Source: Erythrocercus mccallii
Taxonomy: Eukaryota; Chordata; Aves; Passeriformes; Dicruridae
DNA: 64,000 bases
Assembly (NCBI GenBank): GCA_013397435.1
Contig: VZRG01000301.1
Span: 575,836 to 639,835, forward strand
Reading direction: 5' to 3'
In this document: piece by piece, positions 13,850-25,700 of the stretch
How positions within the stretch are numbered: the stretch's first letter is position 1
Layout of the letters: each line of letters opens with the position of its first letter
Translations under genes and position numbers: made by a program
The notes under the pieces: model-generated
What the model was told of the DNA's origin: nothing
What the model saw: the letters and a program-made list of their open reading frames with translations, nothing else
Database searches by the model: none

Positions 13850-14268
13850 AGAGATCCATAGAATAACATGAGTCAAAAGGGATCCACAAAGAGCATGAGG
13901 TCCAACCCCTGGCCCTGCACAGGACACCTCAAGAGTCACATTGTGTACCTAATAGTGTTGTCCAAATATTTCTGGCACTCTGTCAGGCTGGTGCTGTGAC
14001 CACTTCCTGGGGAACCTGTTCCAGCATCCAAACATCCTTTAGGTGGGACACCTAATATTTTCCTAATATCCAACCTAAACCTCCCCCAACACAGTTTATT
14101 GTCATCAGAGAGAACAGATTAGTGTCTGCCCCTCCAATTTCCCTTGTGAGGAATCTTCAGGCCACAATGACGTTTCCCCTCAGTCCTCTTTTTCTGCAGG
14201 CTGAATGGACCAAGTGATCTCAACCTCCTCATATGTTTTCCCCTCCAGGCCCTTCCCCATCATTCACC
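13850..14268 (-). mobile_element. CR1 LINE, 5'-truncated 3' end, minus strand
   Basis: Read on the plus strand, this opens with a decayed CR1 tail (CCATAGAATAACATGAG) and then GAGGTCCAACCCCTGGCCCTG. It continues through recognisable CR1 text (AACCTGTTCCAGCATCC, TCCAACCTAAACCTCCCC, GTTTTCCCCTCCAGGCCC). The element is therefore on the minus strand. About 420 bases of the 3' end of ORF2 and the 3' UTR remain, which is a typical 5'-truncated insertion. Many frame breaks mark it as old and non-coding. CR1 is the dominant avian LINE and encodes an endonuclease/reverse transcriptase; none of that function survives here. Confidence 0.9.
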
Positions 14269-14269
14269 A

Positions 14270-15010
14270 AGTTACCAGCCACTAAAAATGATCTCTGATA
14301 CATAAGGCAAGAACATCAATCAGTTGACACCATATTACCTATTGTTAATACTACTTTGCATAGATTTTTTCCTCTTCCAAACTCTTTTGGCATTATTCAG
14401 TGTGCTTGATTAATATTTGAGGGTTTCAGGTCTGCAAGCAAATGTCATGCAACAAACCCTGTTTTAATTCAGATACAATAAAAGTAATATATTAGACACT
14501 GTGTTCAGTAAATAAGTTTCATTCTTCAAGGTGACATATTGTACTTGTTCTAAGGTTTGATATGAAATAATGCAGTTACCAAAGCAAGTGCCTATTATGA
14601 TTTTCGTACTGGTACACTTCAACAAAGTGCTATAATGTCACCTGACACAACATTTTATTTTAGTCCCACTTAAAAACAATGTATTATTAATTACAATACA
14701 TTTTAAAACCACCTGAAAATACAGCATCACTCCAGTAAAATCACTACAGTCAATAAGGAAGAATTATTTCCACCAGCTTTAAAAAATATCTATTATCTCA
14801 TGAAACACAGTTCATAGAGATATAAAATTCAGTACAGTTATATACCAATGTGATATATATCTTCAGTATATATAGGAAGTTATAATGCACAAGAGAGGTA
14901 ACCAGGAATGAGTTATAAGTCTCTCGATAGACAAAGATTAATGTCACAGAGCTAACACATATTATAATGATATAAAAATAACATTAGTTCCTATTGCTAT
15001 GCTGTCTTTT
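14270..15010. other. Unique-looking AT-rich DNA, nothing seen
   Basis: No gene or long repeat seen. A TATATA-rich patch lies at 14820-14875. Confidence 0.6.
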
Positions 15011-15014
15011 ATCT

Positions 15015-15200
15015 CTGGAGCTCAGAGCACTTCACAAGCACTAATTGAAACAACATCTCTGCAAGGTGGGTACATTTTATTGTCTGGGTTCTACAGATTG
15101 GAAAATGAAGGCACAAATAATTAAAACAGCTTGCCCCAGGTCACAGGGCAAGCCATTAGCTAAACCAGAAATACAACTCTCCAATTGAAGTTCCCAGTTT
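15015..15200 (-). mobile_element. Ancient MIR-like SINE relic, minus strand
   Basis: The plus strand contains, in order, an acagattggaaaatgaaggcac segment, a cttgccccaggtcacagggcaag segment and CCATTAGCTAAACCAGAAATAC. This is the order of the MIR core in reverse orientation (gaaactgaggcac, cttgcccaaggtcacacagc, agagccaggatt). The left part (CTCAGAGCACTTCACAAGCA) is commonly found next to such cores. It is a non-coding fossil. The divergence is high, so the family name is less certain than the class. Confidence 0.6.
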
Positions 15201-15374
15201 GAACTCCTCCTTAATCCCGTGTGCACAACAGTAATAAAAAAATAAAACTCCTAACTAAGAACCTACTTCTGTCATTGAAATCAATAGCAATACTGCTGCT
15301 TTCATTGGTAGAAGTTCAACTGCATCACCAAATACCAAAGCCATGCTAACATCTTAACACATAAAATGGACAGT

Positions 15375-15700
15375 CTCCAGATGGCTCCTGAAAGTGTCTT
15401 AAGAGAGAGACTCCGTGACATCCTTTTCTAGTGCTTCAACCTATTCCAGGACTACACCCTATCCCAGTGCTCCTTCTGATGTTCTTAAGGAACTTCCTGT
15501 GCTCCAGTATGTGCCCCTTGCCTCTTGTCTTCTTACTGGGAAATGCTGAAAAGAGCATGTATCTGTTTTCTTTACAGTGTCCTTTAAGGTATTAATAGGC
15601 ATTAATAAATTTCCCTCCTGAAGTTTGTGTTCTCCAGGATAAACAGTCCCAACTCTCTCAGCTTTGGATCGTTTTAACCTTTTTTTCTTTCCTGAGGAAA
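15375..15700 (-). mobile_element. CR1 LINE fragment, older, minus strand
   Basis: The plus strand reads through text that matches CR1 in reverse: CCTTGCCTCTTGTCTTCTTA, a stretch equivalent to 'ctgagaagagtctggctcc', AATAAATTTCCCTCCTGAAG, and CCAGGATAAACAGTCCCAAC followed by TCTCTCAGCTTTGGATCG. This corresponds to the C-terminal end of ORF2. The divergence is greater than in the copy at 17916, so this insertion is probably older. The terminal octamer tail is not clear. Confidence 0.8.
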
Positions 15701-15704
15701 TGGG

Positions 15705-17915
15705 TGAATGAATAATCCAAAACTCAAAACTGCAGAGGCAGAGGCCTAGACCTCAAATCCATAGATAGAGGAATTAGGCATATAATATATTTTAGAAATA
15801 ATTAAATGCCCAAACAATTCCAATTATCTGAATACAAACTATTTAGACAATATGAAAGTAATCCCCACTGTTTCCACCAATCCAATCTAACTTCCTCCAA
15901 TATTTTGCATGACAGCAGAGAAGCTGTCTACCACATATTAATCAGAAGATTTATTCTGTTTGTAGAATGGAACAGGTTATTATTATTTTAATAACCACTT
16001 TGAAAAAATGTTCATAAAAATATTTATTTCAAAGGCTTTTAATGTTTTGCTAATACAAACTTGGTTTTATCTTCTCACAACCATATTTTCTTCATGTGTT
16101 CACAACAAAAATGATATACATTCCTGTTAAAAACATAAAAAAATAAGAATATTTTGAATAAAGTTAAAACGGAAGCCATGTGTAATTTTTGGTTGAGTCA
16201 TCCTTTATTTATCCTGAGAAACAAAATTATTCATACAACCCAGCTGCTGTCTTGAAGCATATGCTTTAATATACCAGTAAACATAGGGTACATTGGATTT
16301 TTCTTTTCTAAATAAAATATTTTAGAAGTAGTTAAGAGGAAAAAACATCACAAATGTCTTAAAGAAAATTAGCATTGTACCAGAAAGGAAACTAGGGAAA
16401 CAGGAGAGACTAAAGAACCTCTTCCTATAGAATCTTTTCCTATGGTACAATATTTAGCTATTGCATTCTGATTATTTTAATCAGTTCTGATTATTTCAAC
16501 TCCTACATGTCAAACATCAGCAGTACAGAGTATAATGGGAATAGCACACAGCTAAAAGCAAGGGACAGGACCAAAAAAACCCCACCAAGGTATTTCTTGT
16601 CTACAAGGAAAAGCATTTACTGTACTGGAAAACACAGAAGTGCCTGTAAACAGATATGCCCATTAAATCAGTTAGTCAGCAAGGTCCCTTTCAAAAGAGC
16701 AACATGGAAAACATCTTCTCAGGTTTTACTTAACTTTCTGTTCAAAGGATGCATGTTGAGCCTCAGGGATCAGCTGGTGACATGAAAATCTATCTTCCAA
16801 ATCACTCGGGTGTTTTTGAGCAATGAGTTCCCACTTCCCTATCCCTGAAAGGCATGGCAAATAGAGTCATAGATCAAAGCAGCACATGGCTGGGTGAGTG
16901 CAGCTATGGAAGCTAAAATGGCAAGGGCTGCTGTGTGGTAATGAAAAGGGCCATCACTAGAGATTTACTCTAGAATTCAAAACTGTCACTTTCAATTTGA
17001 AACAAGGGATCCATTAGCTTAGTGCACTTTTTATTGTTATTGATTTGCAATCTTTTACTTTCTTTTAATTTCAAACTGTCATTGAATGTATAACTGGTTT
17101 TTACTTCATGCAATAAGCCTTGATGATTTTGCTTTCAAATAATTATTCTCAAACCACGTTTTCTTCCTGCATCAGCTTCTTAATGAGTTTCATTAATATA
17201 GGTTTCCATTTACCTTAATTATATTTTTGGCAGATTTGCTTTTAGCCACATCTCACCTTACCACAGTAGTGTTTTATCACATCCTCTGGTTAATCCAGAG
17301 TGGCCCTGAACAATTATTTCTTCTACTAAAGTGTGCGTGTGGGCAGGTGGCTAAAGTGCATGGACACTTTTATTCATACCTGATAAAAAAATCCAAACAA
17401 CCTGCCATTCTCTCATCTAACAAGGAAGTTGCAAGGAAATCAGCTACTTCTCCCCTTGGTAAGGAGAAAGTATTCAAAAAAATACAACTAAAAGTGTCAG
17501 AGGAATTTAAGAACTGCAAGCCCCAAATATAAAAACAGTATCTGAGAAAAAAGTCATATTGAATTATATTTACACAGGACTCTACTAGACAGCAATAACT
17601 CTGATATTTGATTGACAACTTGCCCCAGTGTACTCAGGCAAGCAAAACAATACATATTTTATCTCAATCAAGTGAAGGCCTCACATATACACCTAAATTT
17701 CAACTAAAAATTAATATAAGGAGGTTGTTCATACAAATTATATACATCCTTACAGACTTCACTGGATCAGGATCATAGCTCCCTGCAAGACTGAAGCTGA
17801 TGTAGCTAAATCTTAATCTGAGAAATCAACTTAGCATTGCTTGAGATAAAAATATGGGCACCTAAATGGGTTATGATCATTCACTAACATTAATAATACT
17901 AGAATGATATTAATA
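15705..17915. other. Unique-looking DNA, no gene seen
   Basis: Open frames reach only about 100 codons (17227-17532 plus, overlapped by 17370-17618 minus) and have no recognisable domain. No repeat element seen. Confidence 0.55.
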
Positions 17916-18474
17916 TAATCACAGAATCACAAAATGTGTCTGGTTGGAAGTGACCACAGTAGGTCAATCTGGTCCAACCTCCCTACTCAAGCAGGGCCAT
18001 CCTAGAGCACCTTGCACAGGATTGTATCCAGAGAGATCTTGAATATCTCCAGTGAGGGAGACTCCACACCCCCTCTGGGCAATCTGTTCCAGTGCTCGTT
18101 CACCCACACAGTAAAGTGGTTCTTCCACGTATTCAGGTGGAACTTCTGTGCATCTGTTTCTGTCCATTGCCGCTTGTCCTACTGCTTGGCACCACTGAGA
18201 AAGGCCTGCCTCCACCCTGTGGTACCCCCTAGATAGTGGTTGATGAGGTCCCCTTTTGGTCTTTTTTTCTTCAGACTGAATAGGCCCAGCTCTCTAAACC
18301 TTTCCTTGTAAGCAGGATGCTCCAGTCCTTTAATCACTTTTGTTGCCCTTCACTGAATATGGTCTAGGAGCTCCAAGTCTCTCTCGTCCTGAGGAGCCCA
18401 GAACTGGACACAGCACTCCAGATGTGCCTCACTCACCAGGGCTGAGCAGAGGGGCAGGATCCTTTCCCTCGACC

Positions 18475-18786
18475 TCAATGCTCTTCTAGTGCACCCCAGG
18501 ATCCCATTGGCCTTCTTGCCCACTGCTGGTTCATGGACAGCTTGATTTCCACCAGGACCCCCGGGTCCTTCTCCACAGAGCTGCTTTCCAAGAGTTCAGC
18601 CTCTAGCCTGTGCTGGTGCAAGGGGTTATTCTTCCCCCAGATGCAGGACCCTGCACTTGGCTTTGTTGAACACTGCCCAGCTCTCCAACTTGCGTTGAGG
18701 CCCTTCTGAAGGGTTGCACAGCCCTCTGGGGTATGGGTCACTCCTCCCAGCTTTGTGTCTGCAGGGAACTCTGCCCCTTCCTCCAA
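18475..18786 (-). pseudogene. CR1 ORF2 fragment (reverse-transcriptase palm and thumb)
   Basis: A 103-codon piece of CR1 ORF2 in the minus frame. Just inside its N-terminal end is the degenerate active-site motif (FPAD followed by TKLGGV). NNPLHQ and LSMNQQ, also familiar CR1 RT text, follow. The upstream RT piece (18803-19324) is in another register, so the domain is broken at about 18790. The first Met is not a biological start. Confidence 0.85.
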
Positions 18787-18802
18787 ATCAGTGATGAATT
18801 AT

Positions 18803-19324
18803 TTAAACACTGGGCCCAGTATGGAACCCTGGGTGGACAGCACAAATTGCAGGGCTCCCACCATACCCTTTGCTGCTCATTATATCCTCCTGAGATCTGC
18901 CACTCAGCCAGTTCTCAATCCACCTCACTGTCCACTCATCCAGTCCACACTTCCTTGTTTGCCTACAAGAATGTTGCAAAAGACACTGCCAACAAGCCTG
19001 GCTGAAGTTGAGAATCACAATATCCACTGCCCTCCCCTCATCCATCCAGGTAGTTGTTTCATTGTAGAAGGAATTCAGATTGGTCAAGCACTGGCCAAGA
19101 TTTACACTTAATGAATCATGCTGATTATTCCTGATCATCTTCTTGTAATCCCTGAGGTTAGAGATGGCCTCCAGAATGAGCTGGTCATTATTTGATCCAG
19201 GGATTGAGCTGAGACTGACTGGCCAGTCAGCCCTTTGTCCTGCTTCTTGCCATTTTGAAGACTGTAGCAACATTTGTTTTCTTCTAGCCCTCAAACACCT
19301 CTCTCGATCACCATGACCTTTCAC
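18803..19324 (-). pseudogene. CR1 ORF2 fragment (reverse-transcriptase fingers/palm)
   Basis: A 173-codon minus-strand piece of CR1 ORF2. ISNLRDYKKMIRNNQHD and CLTNLNSFYNETTTWMDEGR correspond to the conserved RT region upstream of the catalytic aspartates. The expected LDFSKAF-type motif reads LNFSQAC, and the first catalytic aspartate of that motif is asparagine. The C-terminal end runs out of frame before the second catalytic motif. Confidence 0.88.
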
Positions 19325-20114
19325 ACATGACCATAAGTGTCATCATTATGGTGTCCACCAGTCCTCTCAGCACTAATGGATGCATCCCCTCAGAGCCCAA
19401 GGACCTGTGGATTACAAATTTTCCTAGGTGTCCTCTAACCCAGTCCTCTTTGACCAAGAGAAAGTCTTTTAACATTCCTTTACCCTTCTAGGTCAGAGAT
19501 TCCCAAGGGCTGATCTTGTCACTGAAGATCAATGCAAAGACAGCTTTCAGTAATGGTGCATCCTCTGCATCCTTTGTCACCAGGGCCCCCTCTCCATTTA
19601 GCAACGGGTCCACATTATTCTTAGTTTTTTGTTTTGTTATCGGTATATTTAAAGTAGCCCTTCTTGTGTCCTTTACAGCCTTGGCCTGAATTAATTCCGG
19701 ATGGGCCTTGGGCTTATCCTATTTCTACTTTCTCTGAAAATCTTTCTATATTATCCTAGTGGCCCCACCATGTTTCCAGCCCCTGTGTATTTCCTGGTCT
19801 TACTTGAGGAATGACAGAAGTTCTTTATTCACCCACTCACAGATCTCTTTCCCTCTTTGCCCAATTTCTTCCTTATTAGGATGTATTGTTCTTCAGCTTG
19901 GAGGAAGTGATTCTTGAATATCAATCAACTCTCTTGGACCCCTCTTCCCTGCACAACCTGTTCCCATGTGATTCTTCCAAGAAAATCTCTGAAGCAGCTA
20001 AAGTTAGCTCTCCTGAAGTCTATAGTTGCAATCTTGTTTCCCTGTTTCCTCCTCAGCCTATAGCGAAGTCCACAATCTCATGGTCACTACAGTTGAGGCT
20101 CCTCCCAACCTTTA

Positions 20115-20585
20115 TAATATTAAATTTTGTTTACTTGACTTGTAAATATATTTTATAATATAGTGACACATGAATCTTTTTCCTTTGAAGCAAAACTAAC
20201 AAACCAACCACAAAAGTATTTTGCAATATTGTAGATCTTTCTGTATCATCACAATATGCCTGCATCACCACCTTTTGTTTTATCATGGCCAAACATCCAA
20301 ACAGTTAACTAGAACAGTTTGGGTTTTTTTCCAAAGTTCTCTTGTACTGAGTTTCTATAGCTGATATTGGATACAGAAATTCCCGTCAAAAAATGCAATA
20401 CTTCATCTGCAGATAACTTAGTTGATCTGCAAATTCTAAAGTTCTTGCACTTCCAATACACAGCTTTTATGTTGATAACATAGATGCAACCTGAAACCTA
20501 AAAATTACCTTAAACCTGGTGCTGACCACAAACAAAAGTTCTAGTTTAGACAGAATTTATGTATTCCTGACCCTGAACAGCCATA
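20115..20585. other. Short spacer between two CR1 copies, nothing seen
   Basis: AT-rich sequence without a gene or recognisable repeat. It separates a minus-strand CR1 from a plus-strand CR1 tail. Confidence 0.6.
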
Positions 20586-20589
20586 TAAG

Positions 20590-20737
20590 TTCCCATTCCT
20601 GGAATTGTTCAAGGTCAGGTTGAACAGGCTTCTGAGCAACACGATCTAGCTGAAGATACTCCTGCTCATTACAACAAGATTGGACCAGATGACCTTCAAA
20701 AGTTCCTTCAAACCCAAACCATTCTAGGATTATATGA
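20590..20737 (+). mobile_element. CR1 LINE 3' tail, plus strand
   Basis: The sequence reads CCTGGAATTGTTCAAGGTCA, GGTTGAACAGGCTTCTGAGC and GATTGGACCAGATGACCTTC, then AACCCAAACCATTCTAGGAT. This is the terminal part of CR1 (end of ORF2 and short 3' UTR) in sense orientation, ending in a single decayed octamer. Only about 150 bases were inserted or kept. Confidence 0.92.
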
Positions 20738-20739
20738 AA

Positions 20740-22703
20740 CTCACTGAAATAGACGTTCAAATTTTAAATATTTTACTATGTTCCTATCTTTTACCTTATT
20801 TAGAAACTTAATTGAAGCATGACTATTCAGGTGCACTTTCTAATCCATGGAAGGGAGAGATACTTAAGCAGATCTGAAAAAATTATTTTATAAAATTAAT
20901 TCTCCCAAAGAAACATTCCATTAAATCTTCACTTTGAAAAGGTAACAGTTATTTTTCTAAAAATTGGTTTTGTAAAACAAAACAAAACAAAAACCCCAAG
21001 AAAAAAAACAAGAAAGTATTATAGAAGTACCTGGTTTTGTCAAATAAGTAACATTTCTCTGTTGAAATACAACTCTTATTCAATAGTATACTTTTTATTT
21101 TATAGTTGTAACCAATTTTCAATAATATTTAAGACTCAGGGTGACTGCATTTTTTCAATTTCTCTAGCATGAAAATTAGCTCTGTTAAAATTCTAGCCAA
21201 TTTTAAATCTTTAGACCATACCAAACGATCATCTCATTATGTTTACTTTCTTAATGCTCTCTCTCACTTCATTGTAATCTGTATTTTTAGATGAGGAACC
21301 ACATTTGAACAGAGATATTATAATGGCAGCAGATCAAATACAACCAGCCACATAAGTTTTCTTTTTACTTGTTCTCTGGTAAACTAGAATAATTAAGGTA
21401 GACAGTCTTTCATGAAAATATTCCAATTAGGAGTTAAATGAGGACTGCTGAATTTTTGCACAGAGTTTTCTCATATGATTCATTTGATAAATTATTTTTT
21501 CTGTCTTTCATTTTCAGCACTTCCTTTAAACATATCTAAACCCCAAACAAAAAGAATCCTAGATTAAAAACAATCATTAGGAATGCACATTTTATAAATA
21601 ACTGAGCTAACGAGGTGAAACGCATTATACAAAGAATTATTTTACAAAAACATGCATATTACTCTCTGATTTACCAGAAACCATACAAAGAGTGAAATAA
21701 AAGATCTTGTCTCAAAGCATTTCTGTATTTTTTCAAAGCTGAAAATTAAATTCACTTATGTGAAAAATTACAAAGGTACAACAAAGCAAGCAAGATGCCT
21801 CAAATTTTCCCAAATTAACTGGTTTTTTCTCTCAAGTATTAGTTTAAAATCCCAGATACAGGAAATGCCTGGGATCTCACCTAATCAGAAAACTGAAGAT
21901 AAATCAAATGACAAAGCTGGCAAAAATCTCAGGCCTTGATACTTCAGTTCTAACCCAACAGAGATATTAAAAAAAAAAAAAGTATTAACTGAGTAATTTA
22001 TGCCTCTGTATACTAAGGATGTTCAAGTATCCTTTCCTTTGTATGTCAAAGATATTTTAATGCATATTCCAGATTATAAGACCTAGTTTTAAGATATTAC
22101 CTGTCTGTGTAACATGGTACAGTTCAACAATTCGTATACATGCATGGCTCAGTAAATGTACCCCTGATCATTCTCTCTAATGCTTTCCAGTGCCCAAATT
22201 TTCTTCTGAATCTCCTCACACTTTCTGCCCTTAATATCATAAACAGATTTTCCAGAAATACATCCTCTGCCAGCTAGCAAACAGTATTCAGGAAATTCCA
22301 ACATATTCTAGCAAATTAAAAATATTATTTCAAAACCCTCAGATACTTGGCTAGTCTTGGGCTTACACAACATTAAGTTCAGCATGGATTGGAGACATGG
22401 ATCCTTGTCCCACAATATGAGAGACTCACGTACCAGATCTTTTGATTCTACAGTCAGGGCAAATCTATGAACCACCTTAAAAGACAAAGACCAGAAACTA
22501 AGATTCATACCGTCTCATTACAGGAGGTTAATTTTATAGAACATTATAGTTTTGGCCCACTAAGGAATCCCCTTTTGTGCCCTAGTCTTTTCTACTACGT
22601 AGATAACCACATTTTCCTATCAAATTGTCTAAAATGAAATTAAAATTAGACTACTTGGTTTTGACTTATATTTAACTTTCTTGCTGTTAATGACCAAGAT
22701 TAC
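20740..22703. other. Unique-looking AT-rich DNA, nothing seen
   Basis: No open frame above 70 codons and no recognisable element. Small A-rich patches occur (AACAA units near 20980, a 13-base A run near 21970). Confidence 0.65.
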
Positions 22704-22750
22704 TTATTTTATTTTATTTTACTTTATTTTATTTTAATTTATTTTATTAT
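22704..22750. repeat. (TTTTA)n microsatellite
   Basis: About nine imperfect TTTTA units, with single substitutions such as TTTAC in the middle. Confidence 0.9.
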
Positions 22751-22754
22751 TTCA

Positions 22755-25700
22755 TTTAGATTTGATCCTGTGAAGCAGTCGACAGGTGCTTACATGTCAA
22801 CAGTTGACAAGTCTGATTTCTACAAAGATTTTACAAATTTCTAAATGCCTCCAGTACATAAAGAGATTTTAATAGTACAGCTATAGTTAACTGCACTATG
22901 TTCCCTTTTGGCAGACAATCTGTTCAATGTGCATAAGTGTGCCTTTGTGGAGTATATTTGACCATCATGAATCTGTTTTCTACAGCTGCAATTATTTGTC
23001 TTCCAACTTACACTAACATTCAGCCATGCAATCTTAGGTGAATTCACTGGAATTCACAGCTCATTACAAATACTTTATAAAAGTTTGTGGAGGGAAAGCT
23101 CCTAAAACAAGAAATGACACTAAACTGACAGTCTTTTCATCATTCATGAAATGTGCACTACAAGGGCATTTTTTGCATAGAGGAACAGAACAAATACAGA
23201 CATCCAAAATAACCATTTTGGCAATTGCTTATGTTTTCTTGTCTCATTAAATGATGAATTTCTACATCAGCAATAAATGAAGAAGTTTACACTTTCTTTG
23301 CCTTCCTTTTCTGCCTTCTGGCAGCGGAAGAGAAAGTTCTGTTCATGACACTGTAACTCTAGTGCTGACAAACACAGAAAAGGTAAGCACTGGCTCAAAG
23401 TCACAGCTCCCAAGACTGCTTTACAAAGACATAGCTGGGTCTGAACTTAACATTCTAGGAAGGACAGTGCATGTTAGGTAAAACAAGGGCACTGGTTGCA
23501 TATGTTCATCTCAACAGGTCTTCTCAATTACCTCACTTCTATACAATCTTATTCCTTAGGTACAGATCTGAGACAGAATTCTTTTAAAAGGCAGCAATGC
23601 TAACGAGATGTGACTCTTAGCAGCTATCACCACCTGCTCTCATGTGCTTTGCACATAAAAGAGGTTGGAGTGTATGTTAGGATCAGAAAGCTCTGCTGTA
23701 TATCTAATTCCTGTTCTTACCTTGGTCAAGATTGTTCTTAAAAGGGTATTTTTTATTAGTATATAAAAAATATTGTTAACTTAAACAAGATATTTGGCTT
23801 TGTCTACTTTTTTAATGGATATATCCTGAAAATTAATTTGTTTCCATTTCATAAGGCTCTTTAGAAGCCTTCTTATTTTTTCTAATATAAAATGTAAACA
23901 CAATATGTATGGGTTTCTCTCATTACACAGTGTACAATTAAGGCATAAGCAAAATCCTGAGACCTTAATATTTAACCAAGAGTCATGATTTCACTTCATC
24001 CTCTGCAGTAGTTTTTTTAAAATAAATATACTGGATACATGAACATATATGACTAGGAACTGGCTTTAGGTAAAGATATTAACATAAATCTTTGATAAGT
24101 AATAGCCAAAAGGTAAATTTACAGGATAAGCTTGCTTAGAAGTATTTCATGTTTAAATTTTTGTTACAAATAATACAAAAATAGCTAATTATATACAACA
24201 TATTACAACAAAACTAAATTTTTGTATTTGAATTGAAACTATTTTAAAGTATATTTGGTAACAGTCTACAACCTAAGTTTATTATTCAAAATTAATAATG
24301 TCGTGTAAAACATATTTACAGCGATTAAATTTTAGAGTAAGTTGACTATTCATCAACTTGGATAAGTATCATGCCATGCAAAGGAAAGGGTGTTGCTTGC
24401 AGAAGAGGAATATCCCTATAAAAACCCTCTAAAAGGCTAAATCATGTCACTTTATCTGTCAGCTGAGCTTTCTAAATACCATATTCTGAGAGGATAATAG
24501 ATCAGCACAACCATTACTTCTTTCTCTGTTTCAAGTTTTCATGCAATTTAGGAATTTATTTCAAAAACTCCCCTGCTTTTGAACAAAACAAAATCTAACA
24601 AAACCAAAAAAACACCCAAACAAACAAAAAAAACCCACCTCTGAAATTAAGCATTTCTCATGCATCTCTTAAACCTGTTATGACAAATGAAAAAATTTCT
24701 TGTTGGAAAAACCCAAACCATTTAATTTATATTTCATTTCAGTTTGGTTTCAAAACAAAGAATTAAATTATGTGAATAAATTCTCTGCACAGCTCAACAT
24801 GTTATTGAGTCAAAATGTAAGCTAATGTAAAGCCATCCTCAGTTGGGTGCAGTCAATGGGCCAACAGCTGAATACCACACTATAAAATGCTATTGCATAA
24901 AAGAAATTTCGGGGATGAGAGTAATTTCAGCTGAGCTAAATAAACCCTTAGTTTATTTTTCTAGAACAGGAGACAGTTACTTGATAAAATATAATCAAAT
25001 TTGATAGTAAGTGATCAAAATTAACAAACAAGTATTTTCCTTCTTGATAGCAAAAAAAAAGCAGGTTTATATTCTGTTAAGATTTCCCCTTTAGGATCTC
25101 ACAAGCTTACAGGTGTTGCAAGTATTTGGAAGAAAATGAAATTCATTTCTAATTTTGACTAATAAACTAACAGACGAACAAGTTAAATGTTTGTTGCGCT
25201 TGCTACCTTTTGAAAGTAATTCCATGAGAACAAGAACTAAAAAAGTAGAAAAACATTTTTGGTTGATTTCAACCAAATTTTATGAGTTTTTGAAGTACTG
25301 AAGTAACTTAAGCGTTGGAAGAAGTCAAGAAAATATTGGTGGAACTCATAATTTTGAAAATAACTTTTCATATGCAAACTTGACATAAGGTCGTGATGCA
25401 AATAACAGCCTGAAAAGATGGCAAAGATGCTTCAGGGAAAAGATGTTTTCTCCGTTCCTCTCAATGGAGCTGTTCACTTTAACAATCATCTCTAAAACAT
25501 AAGAGTCAGTTTTAATAAGTTACTGGAGAAATATGATACAAAAGTTGCAAGCCTATCTTCACACTTCACTGATTGTAAGAATAAGAACCTTGTGGAATAC
25601 ACAGAAGCTCGTTTGCACTTAAAGTACTACATTATCTGCAACTTCAAATGGTGAAGGTTGTAAAGGCAGCTTTACTTGAGTAGAATAAATTTTGTATAGG

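Larger units (their letters stand above)
17916..20113 (-). mobile_element. Long CR1 LINE copy with broken reverse transcriptase, minus strand
   Basis: This is the largest element in the window, about 2.2 kb. Its 3' end is at the low coordinate (AATCACAGAATCACAAAATG, a decayed CR1 octamer tail), followed by the text of the 3' UTR and ORF2. Two minus-strand frames retain reverse-transcriptase sequence. The frame at 18803-19324 contains CLTNLNSFYNETTTW and VRWIENWLSGR. The frame at 18475-18786 contains ADTKLGGVTHTPEGCA and KNNPLHQHRLEAELLESS. The palm-domain FADD-type catalytic motif reads FPAD at 18757-18768, so the first aspartate is lost. Stops and frameshifts separate the pieces, so no enzyme can be made. 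The 5' side stops near 20113, before or within the endonuclease region, which is normal CR1 5' truncation. Confidence 0.93.

Noticed and set aside
18012..19111. Several plus-strand frames across the CR1 copy
   Set aside because: They are antisense shadows of the CR1 reverse transcriptase, which lies on the minus strand.
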